NCBI GenBank assembly: GCA_902464595.1
Contig: CABQJX010000014.1
Location: 1 to 36,058, forward strand
Length of the DNA stretch: 36,058 nt
Direction of reading: 5' to 3'
Source: an uncultured Lachnoclostridium sp.
GTDB taxonomy: Bacteria; Bacillota; Clostridia; Lachnospirales; Lachnospiraceae
The number at the start of each line of letters is the position of its first letter. Within the stretch, counting starts at the first letter, position 1. The notes beneath the pieces are model-generated. The model ran no database searches, was not told where the DNA came from, and saw only the letters and a list, made by a program, of their open reading frames with translations. Of the stretch, positions 7,395-15,202 are shown piece after piece. Made by a program: the position numbers and the translations under genes.

Positions 7395-8432
7395 TCAATT
7401 TTCTTCTCTGTACTGGTCTGCAAGCCTCTTGATTTCTTTTCTCACTTCTTCCACCATATTTTCCGGTCCTATAATTTTTGCTCCTTCTCCCAACGCCATA
7501 ATCCAATGTATAAAGTGACTGCTTGCTGCCACCTTGACTGTAACCTTAAAATGATCCCCATCTGTTTTGCGCATTTTTACATCTTTACCAAAACGGTCTA
7601 TCATGACTCCCGCAAAGTGATTGGTGCAAAGAATCTCCACATCCTGTTCATCACCATCAAACATATTGAACATCTTTTTAGCATAAGCTGCCATGTCGAC
7701 TTCTTTGAATTTGTATCTTCCTTCACGTTTTGTATTCTCCACCTTGATGCAAAGCATTTTGTCCACACGATAGTGTTTTATCATATCCGCTTCCGAATCA
7801 TAGCCTACCAGATAATAATTTTCGTCATTCCAGGATAACCCCCAGGGACTGATCACATATCTTGCTCCGCCCCTGCGAAGTTCCGGCTGTTTCTTAATAT
7901 TCCACTGGAAATACTGGAACGATATCTTTAAATTCTGAGAAATTGCATTATGGATTGCATCTACGTTTTCCATAATATCATTGTTCATAGATTTCACACG
8001 TCCTGCCACATACACCTGACGCTGGAGTTTTGACGCATCATGCTTGCTTGCCAAATGCTCTATCTTTTTTATCAACTCATTAGACTTTTTCTCTGTGATA
8101 AACTTGGCAGATGCCGCAGAATCAGCCAACAGTTTCAGCTCTGCAATTTCAAAATTACGATTTACGACCTGATAATGAAATGTCTTTCCATACTGCGTCT
8201 TTTTTATTTTTATTCCAAAATCATCCAACTGGGCAATATCATCATAAAGGCTTTTTCTCTCTGCCGTCACATTGTTAGCCGACAGCTTATCAATGATTTC
8301 CTGCAGCGTAATATCGTGATCTGCATCCGTATTTTCCAACAAAATCTTTGCCAGATATAGAATCTTGAGCTTCTGATTGCTTCTCGCTCCCCGCCTTTGA
8401 ACTTCTGCCTGAGTTTCAATATCGTCTGCCAT
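7395..8432 (-). CDS. WYL-domain transcriptional regulator
   Basis: 345 aa. An N-terminal winged helix-turn-helix (about residues 22-80: LKILYLAKILLEN, then LQEIIDKLS, then RKSLYDDIAQLDDFGI) is followed by a WYL domain (about 155-235; ISPWGLSWNDENYYLVGYD) and a C-terminal WCX-type extension ending in ALGEGAKIIGPENMVEEV. This is the YafY/BrxR-like architecture used to bind DNA and sense ligands. The start is fixed by GGAGGTG upstream of the ATG. That site lies inside the methylase stub at 8441-8536. WYL regulators often control defence or DNA-repair cassettes; here the nearest candidates are the HIRAN pair downstream, which have their own transcription unit. Confidence 0.9.
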   Translation of the reverse strand: MADDIETQAEVQRRGARSNQKLKILYLAKILLENTDADHDITLQEIIDKLSANNVTAERKSLYDDIAQLDDFGIKIKKTQYGKTFHYQVVNRNFEIAELKLLADSAASAKFITEKKSNELIKKIEHLASKHDASKLQRQVYVAGRVKSMNNDIMENVDAIHNAISQNLKISFQYFQWNIKKQPELRRGGARYVISPWGLSWNDENYYLVGYDSEADMIKHYRVDKMLCIKVENTKREGRYKFKEVDMAAYAKKMFNMFDGDEQDVEILCTNHFAGVMIDRFGKDVKMRKTDGDHFKVTVKVAASSHFIHWIMALGEGAKIIGPENMVEEVRKEIKRLADQYREEN

Positions 8433-8440
8433 AGAAACAC

Positions 8441-8536
8441 CTCCGGTATGATTTGGTATATATGAGAAATGATCCGTGTCTTGCTTCCCATATATTGAAG
8501 TGTAGAAATTTCGTTATATTGATTCATTTCATTCAC
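8441..8536 (-). pseudogene. N-terminal stub of a DNA adenine methylase
   Basis: About 32 codons beginning MNQYNEISTLQYMGSKTR and ending SHIYQIIPE. The phrase QYMGSKTRII matches the conserved N-terminus of D12-class N6-adenine DNA methyltransferases (the AdoMet-site GxxGxK-type start). A good ribosome-binding site (GAGGTGA) precedes the ATG at 8527. The similarity ends exactly where the WYL gene's own ribosome-binding site and start begin; the frame then runs on into WYL coding sequence as nonsense. It is best read as the left-over end of a methylase gene replaced by, or deleted up to, the WYL gene. The family assignment from so short a stretch is moderately secure. Confidence 0.6.
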
Positions 8537-8581
8537 CTCAATGTTTTTTCAATTTAGGTTAATATAGTTTAGCCATATACA

Positions 8582-9568
8582 TCAGTGCTTCCTCTTTTCC
8601 AATGCCAACCCAATCAATCGATCCGCCTGATCTGCCATGAACAGCGGGATATTCAGCACATCATCGTCCAGTTTCAGATTGTCCAATGAGAAACGGATGC
8701 GAAGCTTGACCTTATCAGGGAACAGTTCCTTGAACTTCTTCATACTCTTGCTGGTTGTGTTGGCTTCGGATTTGACCTCCACGGGGAGGATGTCGTTCTC
8801 CCGCTGAATGAGGAAATCTACCTTGTAAGGTGGGTTGTTCTGGCTCCAATAACGGGGCATGACTTCAAACTGAGTAATTAAAGTCTGCAACACAAAGTTT
8901 TCGGTTAATGCGCCTTTGAATTCAGTAAATAGGCGGTTCCCTTCGCCAAAGGCAGTGGGGGCCAACTGTGCCAGACGGCGGAGCAGTCCCACATCTACCA
9001 AATAAATCTTGAAAGCGGACAAGTCATCGTAAGCTGCAATCGGCAAGCCGGGAGCTGAGCTGCGATAACTTTTATGCACCAGACGGGCATCCACCTGTTC
9101 CAGATACTGCGCCAGATTTTCATCACCGTTGGCAAGTAGAAACTCAGCGAAGGTCATTGGGTCAATCTGCATGAAGTTGACCTTGCCTACTGGAAAAGAG
9201 GAAGGATTCGCCAAGGCGATACCTAACAGAGAACCGGCGCAGGCAACATGGTACTGCGGTGCGTTCTCGCAGAAATATTTCATGGAGTTAATGACTTTCA
9301 GGCAGTCCTGTACCTCGTCAAAGATGATGAGGGTCTTTTCTGGCAATATCTTTTGACCGCTTGCCAGCATAAGGTTTTGTAGAATCCGGTCCACATCCTT
9401 GGTTGTTTCAAAAAATTGTTTATATTCTTCGTTTTCGTCGAAGTTAAAGTAGGCTGTATTTTCATAACGGCGTCTGCCGAACTCTTTCAGAATCCAAGTC
9501 TTACCAACCTGACGTACGCCCTTCAAGATTAAAGGCTTGCGGTAGGGAGAATTCTTCCAATCCAGCAA
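8582..9568 (-). CDS. AAA ATPase with C-terminal DUF4143, internally deleted
   Basis: 328 aa; intact relatives are usually about 420-440 aa. The N-terminal AAA part has Walker A LKGVRQVGKTW (residues 15-25), Walker B LIIFDEVQ and sensor CAGSLLG. The DUF4143 nuclease-like part has KIYLVDVGLLRRLA, FKGALTENFVLQTL and VDFLIQRENDILPVEVKS. The text jumps from FAEFLLANGDENLAQYLEQVD directly to ARLVHKSYRSSAPGLP, so about 100 residues that normally link the two halves are absent in frame. There is no ATG: an in-frame TGA lies six codons upstream and only TTG (9568) is available. Relatives are common, poorly understood ATPases. This copy is probably inactive, although the frame is open. Confidence 0.8.
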   Translation of the reverse strand: MLDWKNSPYRKPLILKGVRQVGKTWILKEFGRRRYENTAYFNFDENEEYKQFFETTKDVDRILQNLMLASGQKILPEKTLIIFDEVQDCLKVINSMKYFCENAPQYHVACAGSLLGIALANPSSFPVGKVNFMQIDPMTFAEFLLANGDENLAQYLEQVDARLVHKSYRSSAPGLPIAAYDDLSAFKIYLVDVGLLRRLAQLAPTAFGEGNRLFTEFKGALTENFVLQTLITQFEVMPRYWSQNNPPYKVDFLIQRENDILPVEVKSEANTTSKSMKKFKELFPDKVKLRIRFSLDNLKLDDDVLNIPLFMADQADRLIGLALEKRKH

Positions 9569-9573
9569 CTTTT

Positions 9574-9650
9574 TTATATAAAATCACCTTTTCTTTCTGC
9601 AATAGTGCCTGAACAACTCTATTGTAACAGAAAAGTGATTTTTTATATAA
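9574..9650. repeat. Long imperfect inverted repeat upstream of the DUF4143 ATPase
   Basis: Two 32-nt arms (9574-9605 and 9619-9650) share TTATATAAA, TCAC, TTTTCT and a terminal CAATAG/CTATTG, separated by 13 nt. About four fifths of the positions pair, allowing short gaps. The element covers the leader of the ATPase gene, ending 6 nt before its TTG. Confidence 0.65.
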
Positions 9651-9755
9651 CAATTTGACTCCACCTGCAAAGCAGATGGGTTTTGGTTTCAGGCATTTCC
9701 ATTTTTCGGAACACGAAAAACTACAATACCCTCAATAGACTAAAGTCCATAACAC

Positions 9756-9795
9756 AAAAAGCGCCATAATCCCTTTTAAGATTCTGGCGCTTTTA
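9756..9795 (-). terminator. Terminator of tRNA-Arg
   Basis: AAAAGCGCCA..ATC and GAT..TGGCGCTTTT flank a short loop. On the minus strand the stem ends in GCGCTTTTT, 4 nt after the tRNA 3' end. The plus strand also has a T-run, so it may act in both directions. Confidence 0.8.
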
Positions 9796-9798
9796 TCC

Positions 9799-9872
9799 TG
9801 TTCCTGAGCGGATTCGAACCGCTGGCCTTCCGCTTAGGAGGCGGACGCTCTATCCTGCTGAGCTACAGAAAC
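9799..9872 (-). tRNA. tRNA-Arg (anticodon CCT)
   Basis: On the minus strand the gene starts GTTTCTGTAGCTCAGCAGG and ends GGTTCGAATCCGCTCAGGAAC plus discriminator A. The 7-bp acceptor stem (GTTTCTG/CAGGAAC, one G-U), D-arm, the anticodon stem CCGC/GCGG-like with loop CTCCTAA, and the T-arm GGTTCGAATCC all fold. The anticodon CCT reads AGG codons. CCA is not encoded. The 3' end faces the accessory island at 5.4-9.7 kb. Confidence 0.95.
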
Positions 9873-9977
9873 ATTCTCGGACTGACAAACAATCCGACTT
9901 CTATAATACCCTATAGGGGCTAAAAAAGCAAGCACTATTTTCTTTCCTTACCGTATTGGGGGCAGTGGATCAGCCGT

Positions 9978-10850
9978 CTAAAATACAGCTGTCCCCTGCA
10001 TCCACACCTGTCCTTTGAAGCGGCGCCCCACCGCCGGTTCGCCTAAAAGATCCTTTTTATTGATTGCAACATGAAATACCATATCATTGCACTCAAGCTT
10101 CAGATCGTAGATCTCCTCACCTGTAAATCGGTTGGATTTCGTCTGGATCTCCAGGATCTCCCCGATCACGGCGTACTGATCACACTCGATACCACAGGGC
10201 ATAAAACATGTCTCGATGATGGAGTAAATATCCTCCCTTACGATCCGCCGCGATACCATGGCATAAAGATCAATATCCTCCACGGTTAATGTCTCGATCG
10301 CTTCCTCATCTCCCCGCTTGGCAGCTTCCAGCAGGCTGGTCCGTTTCTTGGCTGCCTGACGTGAATCCTCTGCCTGCTTTTTTGTCTTATTCACAGGCAA
10401 AAGCACCTTTCCCTGAACAGACAAACCGGATAGAGCAGCCCCCTTTGTCCGGAAGGACTGGCGGATGCTGTGGCGCATACGGTATTCCATGGTATTTTCC
10501 ATGTAAAAGATCAGGGAAATTCCCACCCTATATTCATCCAGAAGGCCTGCATAAGTCTCCTTCTCTGCATGCCGCTGGATAGAACATTCTGCCTCAGAGC
10601 TTATGTCTGTACTAATGACATAGGGAAAATAGTATTCCCGCTTAAACGTACCTCTGGGGCTCATCTCTCCCACCAAGGCCACTCCCATTCCAGGGGCCAC
10701 CTCCGCGCGAAGCTCACAATAACGGCTTCCATCCATCTGTGGCAGATAACCGGATGTCTCCGCCTCCTTAACCAAACGCCTCAACAGCTTTTCTGTCTCC
10801 TGTCTTCCTTTATAAGCGCTGAATCCAATAGTCCGCATAAACTTATGCAT
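9978..10850 (-). CDS. DUF3881-like conserved hypothetical protein
   Basis: About 290 aa from the ATG at 10850 (MHKFMRTIGFSAY), placed 6 nt after AAGGTGA; a GTG at 10859 would add MTE. The N-terminus and overall length fit the DUF3881 family found mainly in Lachnospiraceae. No transmembrane segment or signal peptide is evident. The C-terminus (about residues 215-290) is beta-rich and contains IGEILEIQTKSNRFTGEEIY, then an AINKKDL stretch, resembling a small barrel. A Lys/Arg-rich segment follows KVLLPVNKTKKQAED near residue 160. No function is known to me and the neighbours do not suggest one. It reads away from thiD with a shared intergenic region. Confidence 0.75.
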   Translation of the reverse strand: MHKFMRTIGFSAYKGRQETEKLLRRLVKEAETSGYLPQMDGSRYCELRAEVAPGMGVALVGEMSPRGTFKREYYFPYVISTDISSEAECSIQRHAEKETYAGLLDEYRVGISLIFYMENTMEYRMRHSIRQSFRTKGAALSGLSVQGKVLLPVNKTKKQAEDSRQAAKKRTSLLEAAKRGDEEAIETLTVEDIDLYAMVSRRIVREDIYSIIETCFMPCGIECDQYAVIGEILEIQTKSNRFTGEEIYDLKLECNDMVFHVAINKKDLLGEPAVGRRFKGQVWMQGTAVF

Positions 10851-11212
10851 TTCTGTCACCTTCTTTCAAAAATCCAAATTTCAGAAACCTCTAATATCAT
10901 ATACCACTTTAAAGGATATTACCAGCATTTTTTGAAAACCTTGCAGCTGGGATCTACGGGGCCCCATCCGTCATTCCTGAATTTTCAGGTTCTTTTATGC
11001 TCTTATATATTTTTCATTGCTACATGATAACCGTTTATCTGTATCTCTCCTTGTCCGTTTCATTTTTTGTCTAAATCTTCGTATAGCGTAACCGTTCTTG
11101 AGAGTTCTTGAGTTTTTCTTCCAGCTGTCCTATAATAAGTTAAGAAATTCAGCAATCAGGAAACAATATGCTTTTATACCTTTATAATAACCATTGATAC
11201 AGGAGGTCTCAT
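10851..11212. other. Intergenic region between divergent DUF3881-like gene and thiD
   Basis: These 362 bp hold no gene I can support. A small hairpin CCTGAA..TTCAGG followed by TTCTTTT occurs at 10977-10996 and could be a weak plus-strand terminator. TTCTTGAG is repeated twice in tandem just before and inside the thiD -35 box (about 11095-11112). No THI-box is recognisable, so there is no sign of TPP riboswitch control. Confidence 0.6.
11108..11136 (+). promoter_or_regulatory. Sigma-A promoter of thiD
   Basis: -35 TTGAGT (11108-11113), 17-nt spacer and -10 TATAAT (11131-11136), about 77 nt upstream of the thiD ATG. The preceding sequence repeats TTCTTGAG, overlapping the -35 box. Confidence 0.75.
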
Positions 11213-12022
11213 ATGAAATGTGTATTATCCATTGCCGGAAGTGATTCCAGCGGAGGTGCAGGGATCCAGGCAGATTTAAAGACCATGATCATGAACGGTG
11301 TTTACGGAATGAGCGCTCTGACCGCTTTAACGGCACAGAATACCACAGGAGTTACAGCTATCATGGAAGTTACCCCCCTTTTTCTGCGTCAGCAGATTGA
11401 TGCGGTTTTTGAGGATATACGCCCCGATGCAGTAAAGATTGGCATGGTGTCTTCCGCTGCTCTGATCGAAACGATCGGCGACCGCCTTAGGGCTTATAAG
11501 GCCTCTAATATTGTGGTGGATCCCGTCATGGTAGCCACCAGCGGTTCCCGTCTGTTAGAGACCGATGCGGCAGCCGCCCTCAAGCGAGAGCTCCTTCCCC
11601 TGGCCACAGTTCTGACTCCTAATATTCCTGAGGCAGAAATCTTATCAGGCCGGTCCATACAAACCCCTGACGATATGGGAGCTGCCGCCAAAGCCATTGG
11701 AGATGCCTGGGGATGTGCCGTCCTCTGCAAAGGAGGCCACAGCATTAACGATGCCAACGATCTTCTCTATCAAAATGGAAAATTCCAATGGTTTGAGGGA
11801 AAACGGATCCCCAATCCCAATACCCACGGAACTGGCTGTACCCTGTCCAGCGCCATCGCCTCCAATCTGGCCAAAGGATTCACATTAGAGGAATCAGTCA
11901 GCCGGGCGAAGGATTATATATGCGGTGCGCTGGAGGCCATGCTGGATCTGGGCCGTGGAAGCGGCCCCATGGATCACGGATTTGCCCTGAATGGTGAATG
12001 TTCCATGGCGTCCCAATCATAG
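11213..12022 (+). CDS. thiD: Hydroxymethylpyrimidine/phosphomethylpyrimidine kinase
   Basis: 269 aa ribokinase-fold enzyme that phosphorylates HMP and then HMP-phosphate for thiamine synthesis. Diagnostic motifs are IAGSDSSGGAGIQADLKT at the N-terminus, the Gln-rich QNTTGV loop, VVDPVMVATSG and the C-terminal anion hole NTHGTGCTLSSAIA. Length is normal for ThiD (about 265). The start is fixed by AGGAGGTCTC before the ATG. It stands alone without other thi genes and no TPP riboswitch precedes it, so salvage of HMP, or a pyridoxine-type kinase activity known in some Firmicute homologues, are both possible. A long inverted repeat at 12185-12283 lies downstream. Confidence 0.93.
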   Translation: MKCVLSIAGSDSSGGAGIQADLKTMIMNGVYGMSALTALTAQNTTGVTAIMEVTPLFLRQQIDAVFEDIRPDAVKIGMVSSAALIETIGDRLRAYKASNIVVDPVMVATSGSRLLETDAAAALKRELLPLATVLTPNIPEAEILSGRSIQTPDDMGAAAKAIGDAWGCAVLCKGGHSINDANDLLYQNGKFQWFEGKRIPNPNTHGTGCTLSSAIASNLAKGFTLEESVSRAKDYICGALEAMLDLGRGSGPMDHGFALNGECSMASQS

Positions 12023-12184
12023 AACATCTGCTTTATTTAGAGCTGCCCCATTAGCTGCTCTTGTCACGGTCGATCTCTTTCGGTTTGACCATTTTTCTTT
12101 GAGCCAATCATATGATGTTATCTGTTCTCTGTTTCTTTACCTAAACAAAATATGGGGCAGCAGGAAAACAAATATATAAAAAAA

Positions 12185-12283
12185 TAAGCGTACCACTATT
12201 TGTCATAGTTCGTAAGTTATCACAAAAAGTGCCTGCATTTATTTGTGATAACCTTAGAACTATGATTTTTAATGATACGCTTA
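12185..12283. repeat. Long inverted repeat between convergent thiD and CitMHS genes
   Basis: Two 42-nt arms (12185-12226 and 12242-12283) pair at about 33 positions, sharing TAAGCGTA at the outside, TCATAGTTC in the middle and GTTATCACAAA near the loop. It is A/T-rich with an A-run at the left edge. It could be a bidirectional terminator for the two convergent units or a MITE-like palindrome. Confidence 0.75.
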
Positions 12284-12305
12284 TCATTTATTCCCCTTGC
12301 TGAAG

Positions 12306-13607
12306 CTATCTGAAAATGCCGATCGCGAACCCAACACCAACCCAAAGAACCGTCAGGATCCATAAAGGAACGAAAGAAAATTTTACATAATCTGCCAATT
12401 CTGTGCCATCAGCCAGATCACAAGCCAGATAAATCTGAGGCTGGGCTACCGGAGACACCATTGCACCCATGTTCATTAAAAGAGTGAGCACAACCACCTC
12501 ATTAGGAATACCAAACTTGGCGCTGACACCTGCCACAATGGGAACCAAGGCATACTGCCAAATATCATTGGTAAAGATCAGCATAAGAGGCGCGCTGAAC
12601 AGGGCAATGATCAGATACACCCAGGGGCCCAATGCAGACGGAATAATACGGATCAGAAAATCCACCATGGCATCCATCATACCGCTCTCAGACAGCACAC
12701 CTACTACCACACCGGACAAAAATACAGCGCAGGCAATGGAATACATCTCCTGAGAATACTTTTTCAGCAGACTTCCCTGAAGTTTTAAATCAGGATAATT
12801 GACGCAAAGGGCTACAATCAATCCAATGGCAAATACGAAGTAATCCGGACATGGAACCACACTGAGTCCGATGATCAAAAGGACGGTAAGGATCAAGTTG
12901 AACCAGAACAGTTTTGGCCTTCTTAGTTCGGAGGTTCCTACCACTGTCTTTGTCTCTGCAGACATATCAATCTGTCCCGCTCCCTTTTTCATTTGAAGCC
13001 TTGCCAAGATCACTGCCAGAACCAGGCACATTCCAATGTAGATCAGCATCATGGGAAGCATCTGGCTGAAAATATAATTCTGGGGGCTCTCGATCCCCTC
13101 CAATAGGGTCGCCGCTCTCAGGGTTCTGCCGTTCCACGGAGTGACAAACAGGGCACACATCGTTGCAGAACAAAGGAGAAGAAGAACCTTCGGATCAATT
13201 TTCAGCTTTTTATAGAGGGGTAAGAGCATAGGAACTGTAACAAGATAGGTAGATGTAACGCTTCCGTCAATTTCTGTGATCAGAGATACAAAAACAGTGA
13301 TGATGCAGATGACCGTAACGCTGAGCTTCGTATGGTTTAGGAGAAATTCCACCATTGTGTCAAAAAGCCCTGCTTCCGACATGACAGAGAAATAGGGAAG
13401 GGAGAAAAAGATAATAAACATCAGATCTCTTGTCTTCCCCAATCCTACATTTACATAATCACACACCTCCGCCACACTGGCGCCTACTAAAAAGGCGCCG
13501 ATGATCGGAATAATGGTAAATGCAAACAGAGTACTTACTTTCTTTTTCAAAAGTAATGTGGTGATGAGGATCATCATCGCAAATCCAACAATTGCTGTAA
13601 AACTCAT
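12306..13607 (-). CDS. CitMHS-family carboxylate transporter
   Basis: 433 aa, integral membrane with about 11-12 hydrophobic helices, the normal length for CitMHS (Mg-citrate/H+ symporters of the ion-transporter superfamily). Recognisable segments are TEIDGSVTSTYLVTVPMLLP (re-entrant loop-like), LFVTPWNGRTLRAATLL and, in the second half, GAMVSPVAQPQIYLACDLA. It lies 49 nt beyond the glucarate dehydratase stop on the same strand, with a ribosome-binding site (GGGAGGATAAAA) before the ATG, so both are probably expressed together. Its substrate is therefore inferred to be glucarate or a related aldarate rather than citrate; this is not proven by sequence. Confidence 0.85.
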   Translation of the reverse strand: MSFTAIVGFAMMILITTLLLKKKVSTLFAFTIIPIIGAFLVGASVAEVCDYVNVGLGKTRDLMFIIFFSLPYFSVMSEAGLFDTMVEFLLNHTKLSVTVICIITVFVSLITEIDGSVTSTYLVTVPMLLPLYKKLKIDPKVLLLLCSATMCALFVTPWNGRTLRAATLLEGIESPQNYIFSQMLPMMLIYIGMCLVLAVILARLQMKKGAGQIDMSAETKTVVGTSELRRPKLFWFNLILTVLLIIGLSVVPCPDYFVFAIGLIVALCVNYPDLKLQGSLLKKYSQEMYSIACAVFLSGVVVGVLSESGMMDAMVDFLIRIIPSALGPWVYLIIALFSAPLMLIFTNDIWQYALVPIVAGVSAKFGIPNEVVVLTLLMNMGAMVSPVAQPQIYLACDLADGTELADYVKFSFVPLWILTVLWVGVGFAIGIFR

Positions 13608-13656
13608 TTTTATCCTCCCGTAAAAAATGCAGATCTATTTCAGCTTTTATTTCATT

Positions 13657-15000
13657 CTACCGCACCAGACATGGCTTCTTAGAATCATACTTCCAGTTCG
13701 GGATCAGATACTGCATAGCCATGGCATCATCCCTGTCGTGGGCAGGCATCTGGTTATATAGACGGTTCGCCTCCATCACCCGATCCATATTTAACGTCAC
13801 GCCCAGTCCTGGACGGTTCGGAACTTCCAAATATCCATCTTTGATCTGTGGCGCGTCATCTAACAGATTCTGGCCGTCCTGCCAGATCCAATGAGTATCT
13901 AAGGCGGTAGGATGGCCTGGAGCCGCTGCTGCCACGTGGGCAAAAGTAGTCAAGGTTATATCAAAATGGTTGTTGGAATGACTTCCCCAGGTCAGTCCCC
14001 AATCATTGAGGATGGAAGCCATTCTCAGACTGCCCTCCAATCCCCAAAAATGAGGATCCGCTAAGACAATATCCACAGCCTTTAGTGCAGCTGCATGATA
14101 AAACTGTCTCCAATTGGTGGCGATCATATTGGTTGCCACTGGCAGGTTCGTAGCGTTCTTAAACTCAGCCATGATCTCACGGCTGGAAAATCCGGCTTCC
14201 GGTCCGCAGGGATCCTCAACATAGCTTAAAATCCCATGCATATCCTTGCAAAGACGGATCGCCTCCTCTAAACTCCATGCTCCATTAGGGTCAATATTAA
14301 TGCGCCCCTCAGGGAACTGTTTCTTTAAAGCCCTGACCGTCTCCATCTCATAATCTCCGGAAAATACTCCGCCCTTTAACTTAAAGTTGCGGTATCCATA
14401 TTTTTCCTGAAGGCAGCATGCCTGCTCCACGATCTGTTCATGGGTCAGCATTTCCCTTCTTCGCATAGCAAACCAGGGATCGCTGCTGCCGCTTTCATCC
14501 AAATAAGGAAGATCTGTCTTATCCTTATCTGACACATAGAACAGATAGCCCAGAACCTCTACCTTATCCCTCTGTTTTCCCTCTGCTAAAAGCTCACATA
14601 CAGGTACGCCTAAGTGCTGCCCCAACAGATCCAGCAGCGCACATTCAATGGCCCATTCCGCTTTTACCACAAATTTCAGCTTGCTGATATCCAAGCTCTG
14701 GATTCCTTCACCGTCGTCTCCCTCCGCCTTCTTTCCGCCTCTGTGGATCATCCCCAGAATGGAACGGTATTTTCCGATTTCCTGACCCACTACCAGTGGA
14801 ATACAATTGGTAAGACATTCACATGTATACTCTCCTCCATGGATCTCCCCAATTCCGGTATGGCCAGAGCTGTCCTTTAAAATCACCAGATTTCTGGTAA
14901 AATAGGGAGCGTGGGCTCCGCTGAGCGTCATCTCCATACTGTCATATCCCGCCACCGGGATTACCTGCATCTCTGTTACAATTGGCGTCTTTGCTGTCAT
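13657..15000 (-). CDS. gudD: Glucarate dehydratase
   Basis: 447 aa from the ATG at 15000, set by GAGGAGGAAGCGG 5 nt upstream; an upstream extension to 15084 lacks a start context and would exceed the family length (E. coli GudD is about 446 aa). The enolase-superfamily catalytic pattern is visible: FKLKGG (Lys pair), NIDPNGAWSLEEA (Asp ligand), YVEDPCGPE (Glu ligand), TNMIATNW, and SHSNNHFDI (His base). It converts D-glucarate, and probably L-idarate, to 5-dehydro-4-deoxy-D-glucarate. It is followed by the CitMHS carrier and faces a divergent LysR regulator. The aldolase and reductase that would complete the pathway are not in the window. A GudX-like non-canonical paralogue is possible but the key residues are present. 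Confidence 0.92.
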   Translation of the reverse strand: MTAKTPIVTEMQVIPVAGYDSMEMTLSGAHAPYFTRNLVILKDSSGHTGIGEIHGGEYTCECLTNCIPLVVGQEIGKYRSILGMIHRGGKKAEGDDGEGIQSLDISKLKFVVKAEWAIECALLDLLGQHLGVPVCELLAEGKQRDKVEVLGYLFYVSDKDKTDLPYLDESGSSDPWFAMRRREMLTHEQIVEQACCLQEKYGYRNFKLKGGVFSGDYEMETVRALKKQFPEGRINIDPNGAWSLEEAIRLCKDMHGILSYVEDPCGPEAGFSSREIMAEFKNATNLPVATNMIATNWRQFYHAAALKAVDIVLADPHFWGLEGSLRMASILNDWGLTWGSHSNNHFDITLTTFAHVAAAAPGHPTALDTHWIWQDGQNLLDDAPQIKDGYLEVPNRPGLGVTLNMDRVMEANRLYNQMPAHDRDDAMAMQYLIPNWKYDSKKPCLVR

Positions 15001-15092
15001 GATCCGCTTCCTCCTCTGTTTTTCTGCTTCATTCACCACACAGCTGCTTTTCCGGTTTTCCCCGAAAAAACTTTGCTTTTTCAAGTATTTTT

Positions 15093-15122
15093 ATTATAAT
15101 ACAGTTAGAAAAACAGAGCCAA
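15093..15122 (-). promoter_or_regulatory. Promoter of the gudD-CitMHS operon
   Basis: On the minus strand, -35 TTGGCT (15117-15122), an 18-nt spacer and -10 TATAAT (15093-15098). It lies in the region shared with the divergent LysR gene. A perfect ATCATGAT dyad (15129-15136) and a direct repeat of ATCGGTT/ATCGGTT close by could belong to a LysR site. Confidence 0.65.
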
Positions 15123-15202
15123 TATGTAATCATGATCGGTTCCATCGGTTTTACTAATAGAGCGCGCCAGACGATACCGGATACGCTGAAAGGGGGGGCA
15201 CA

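Noticed and set aside
8267..8440. Second half of the 89-aa ORF as a protein
   Set aside because: Beyond the methylase-like stub it is an out-of-frame reading of the WYL coding sequence with no family resemblance.
10990..11212. TPP riboswitch upstream of thiD
   Set aside because: No THI-box motifs are present; a plain sigma-A promoter and ribosome-binding site explain the leader.
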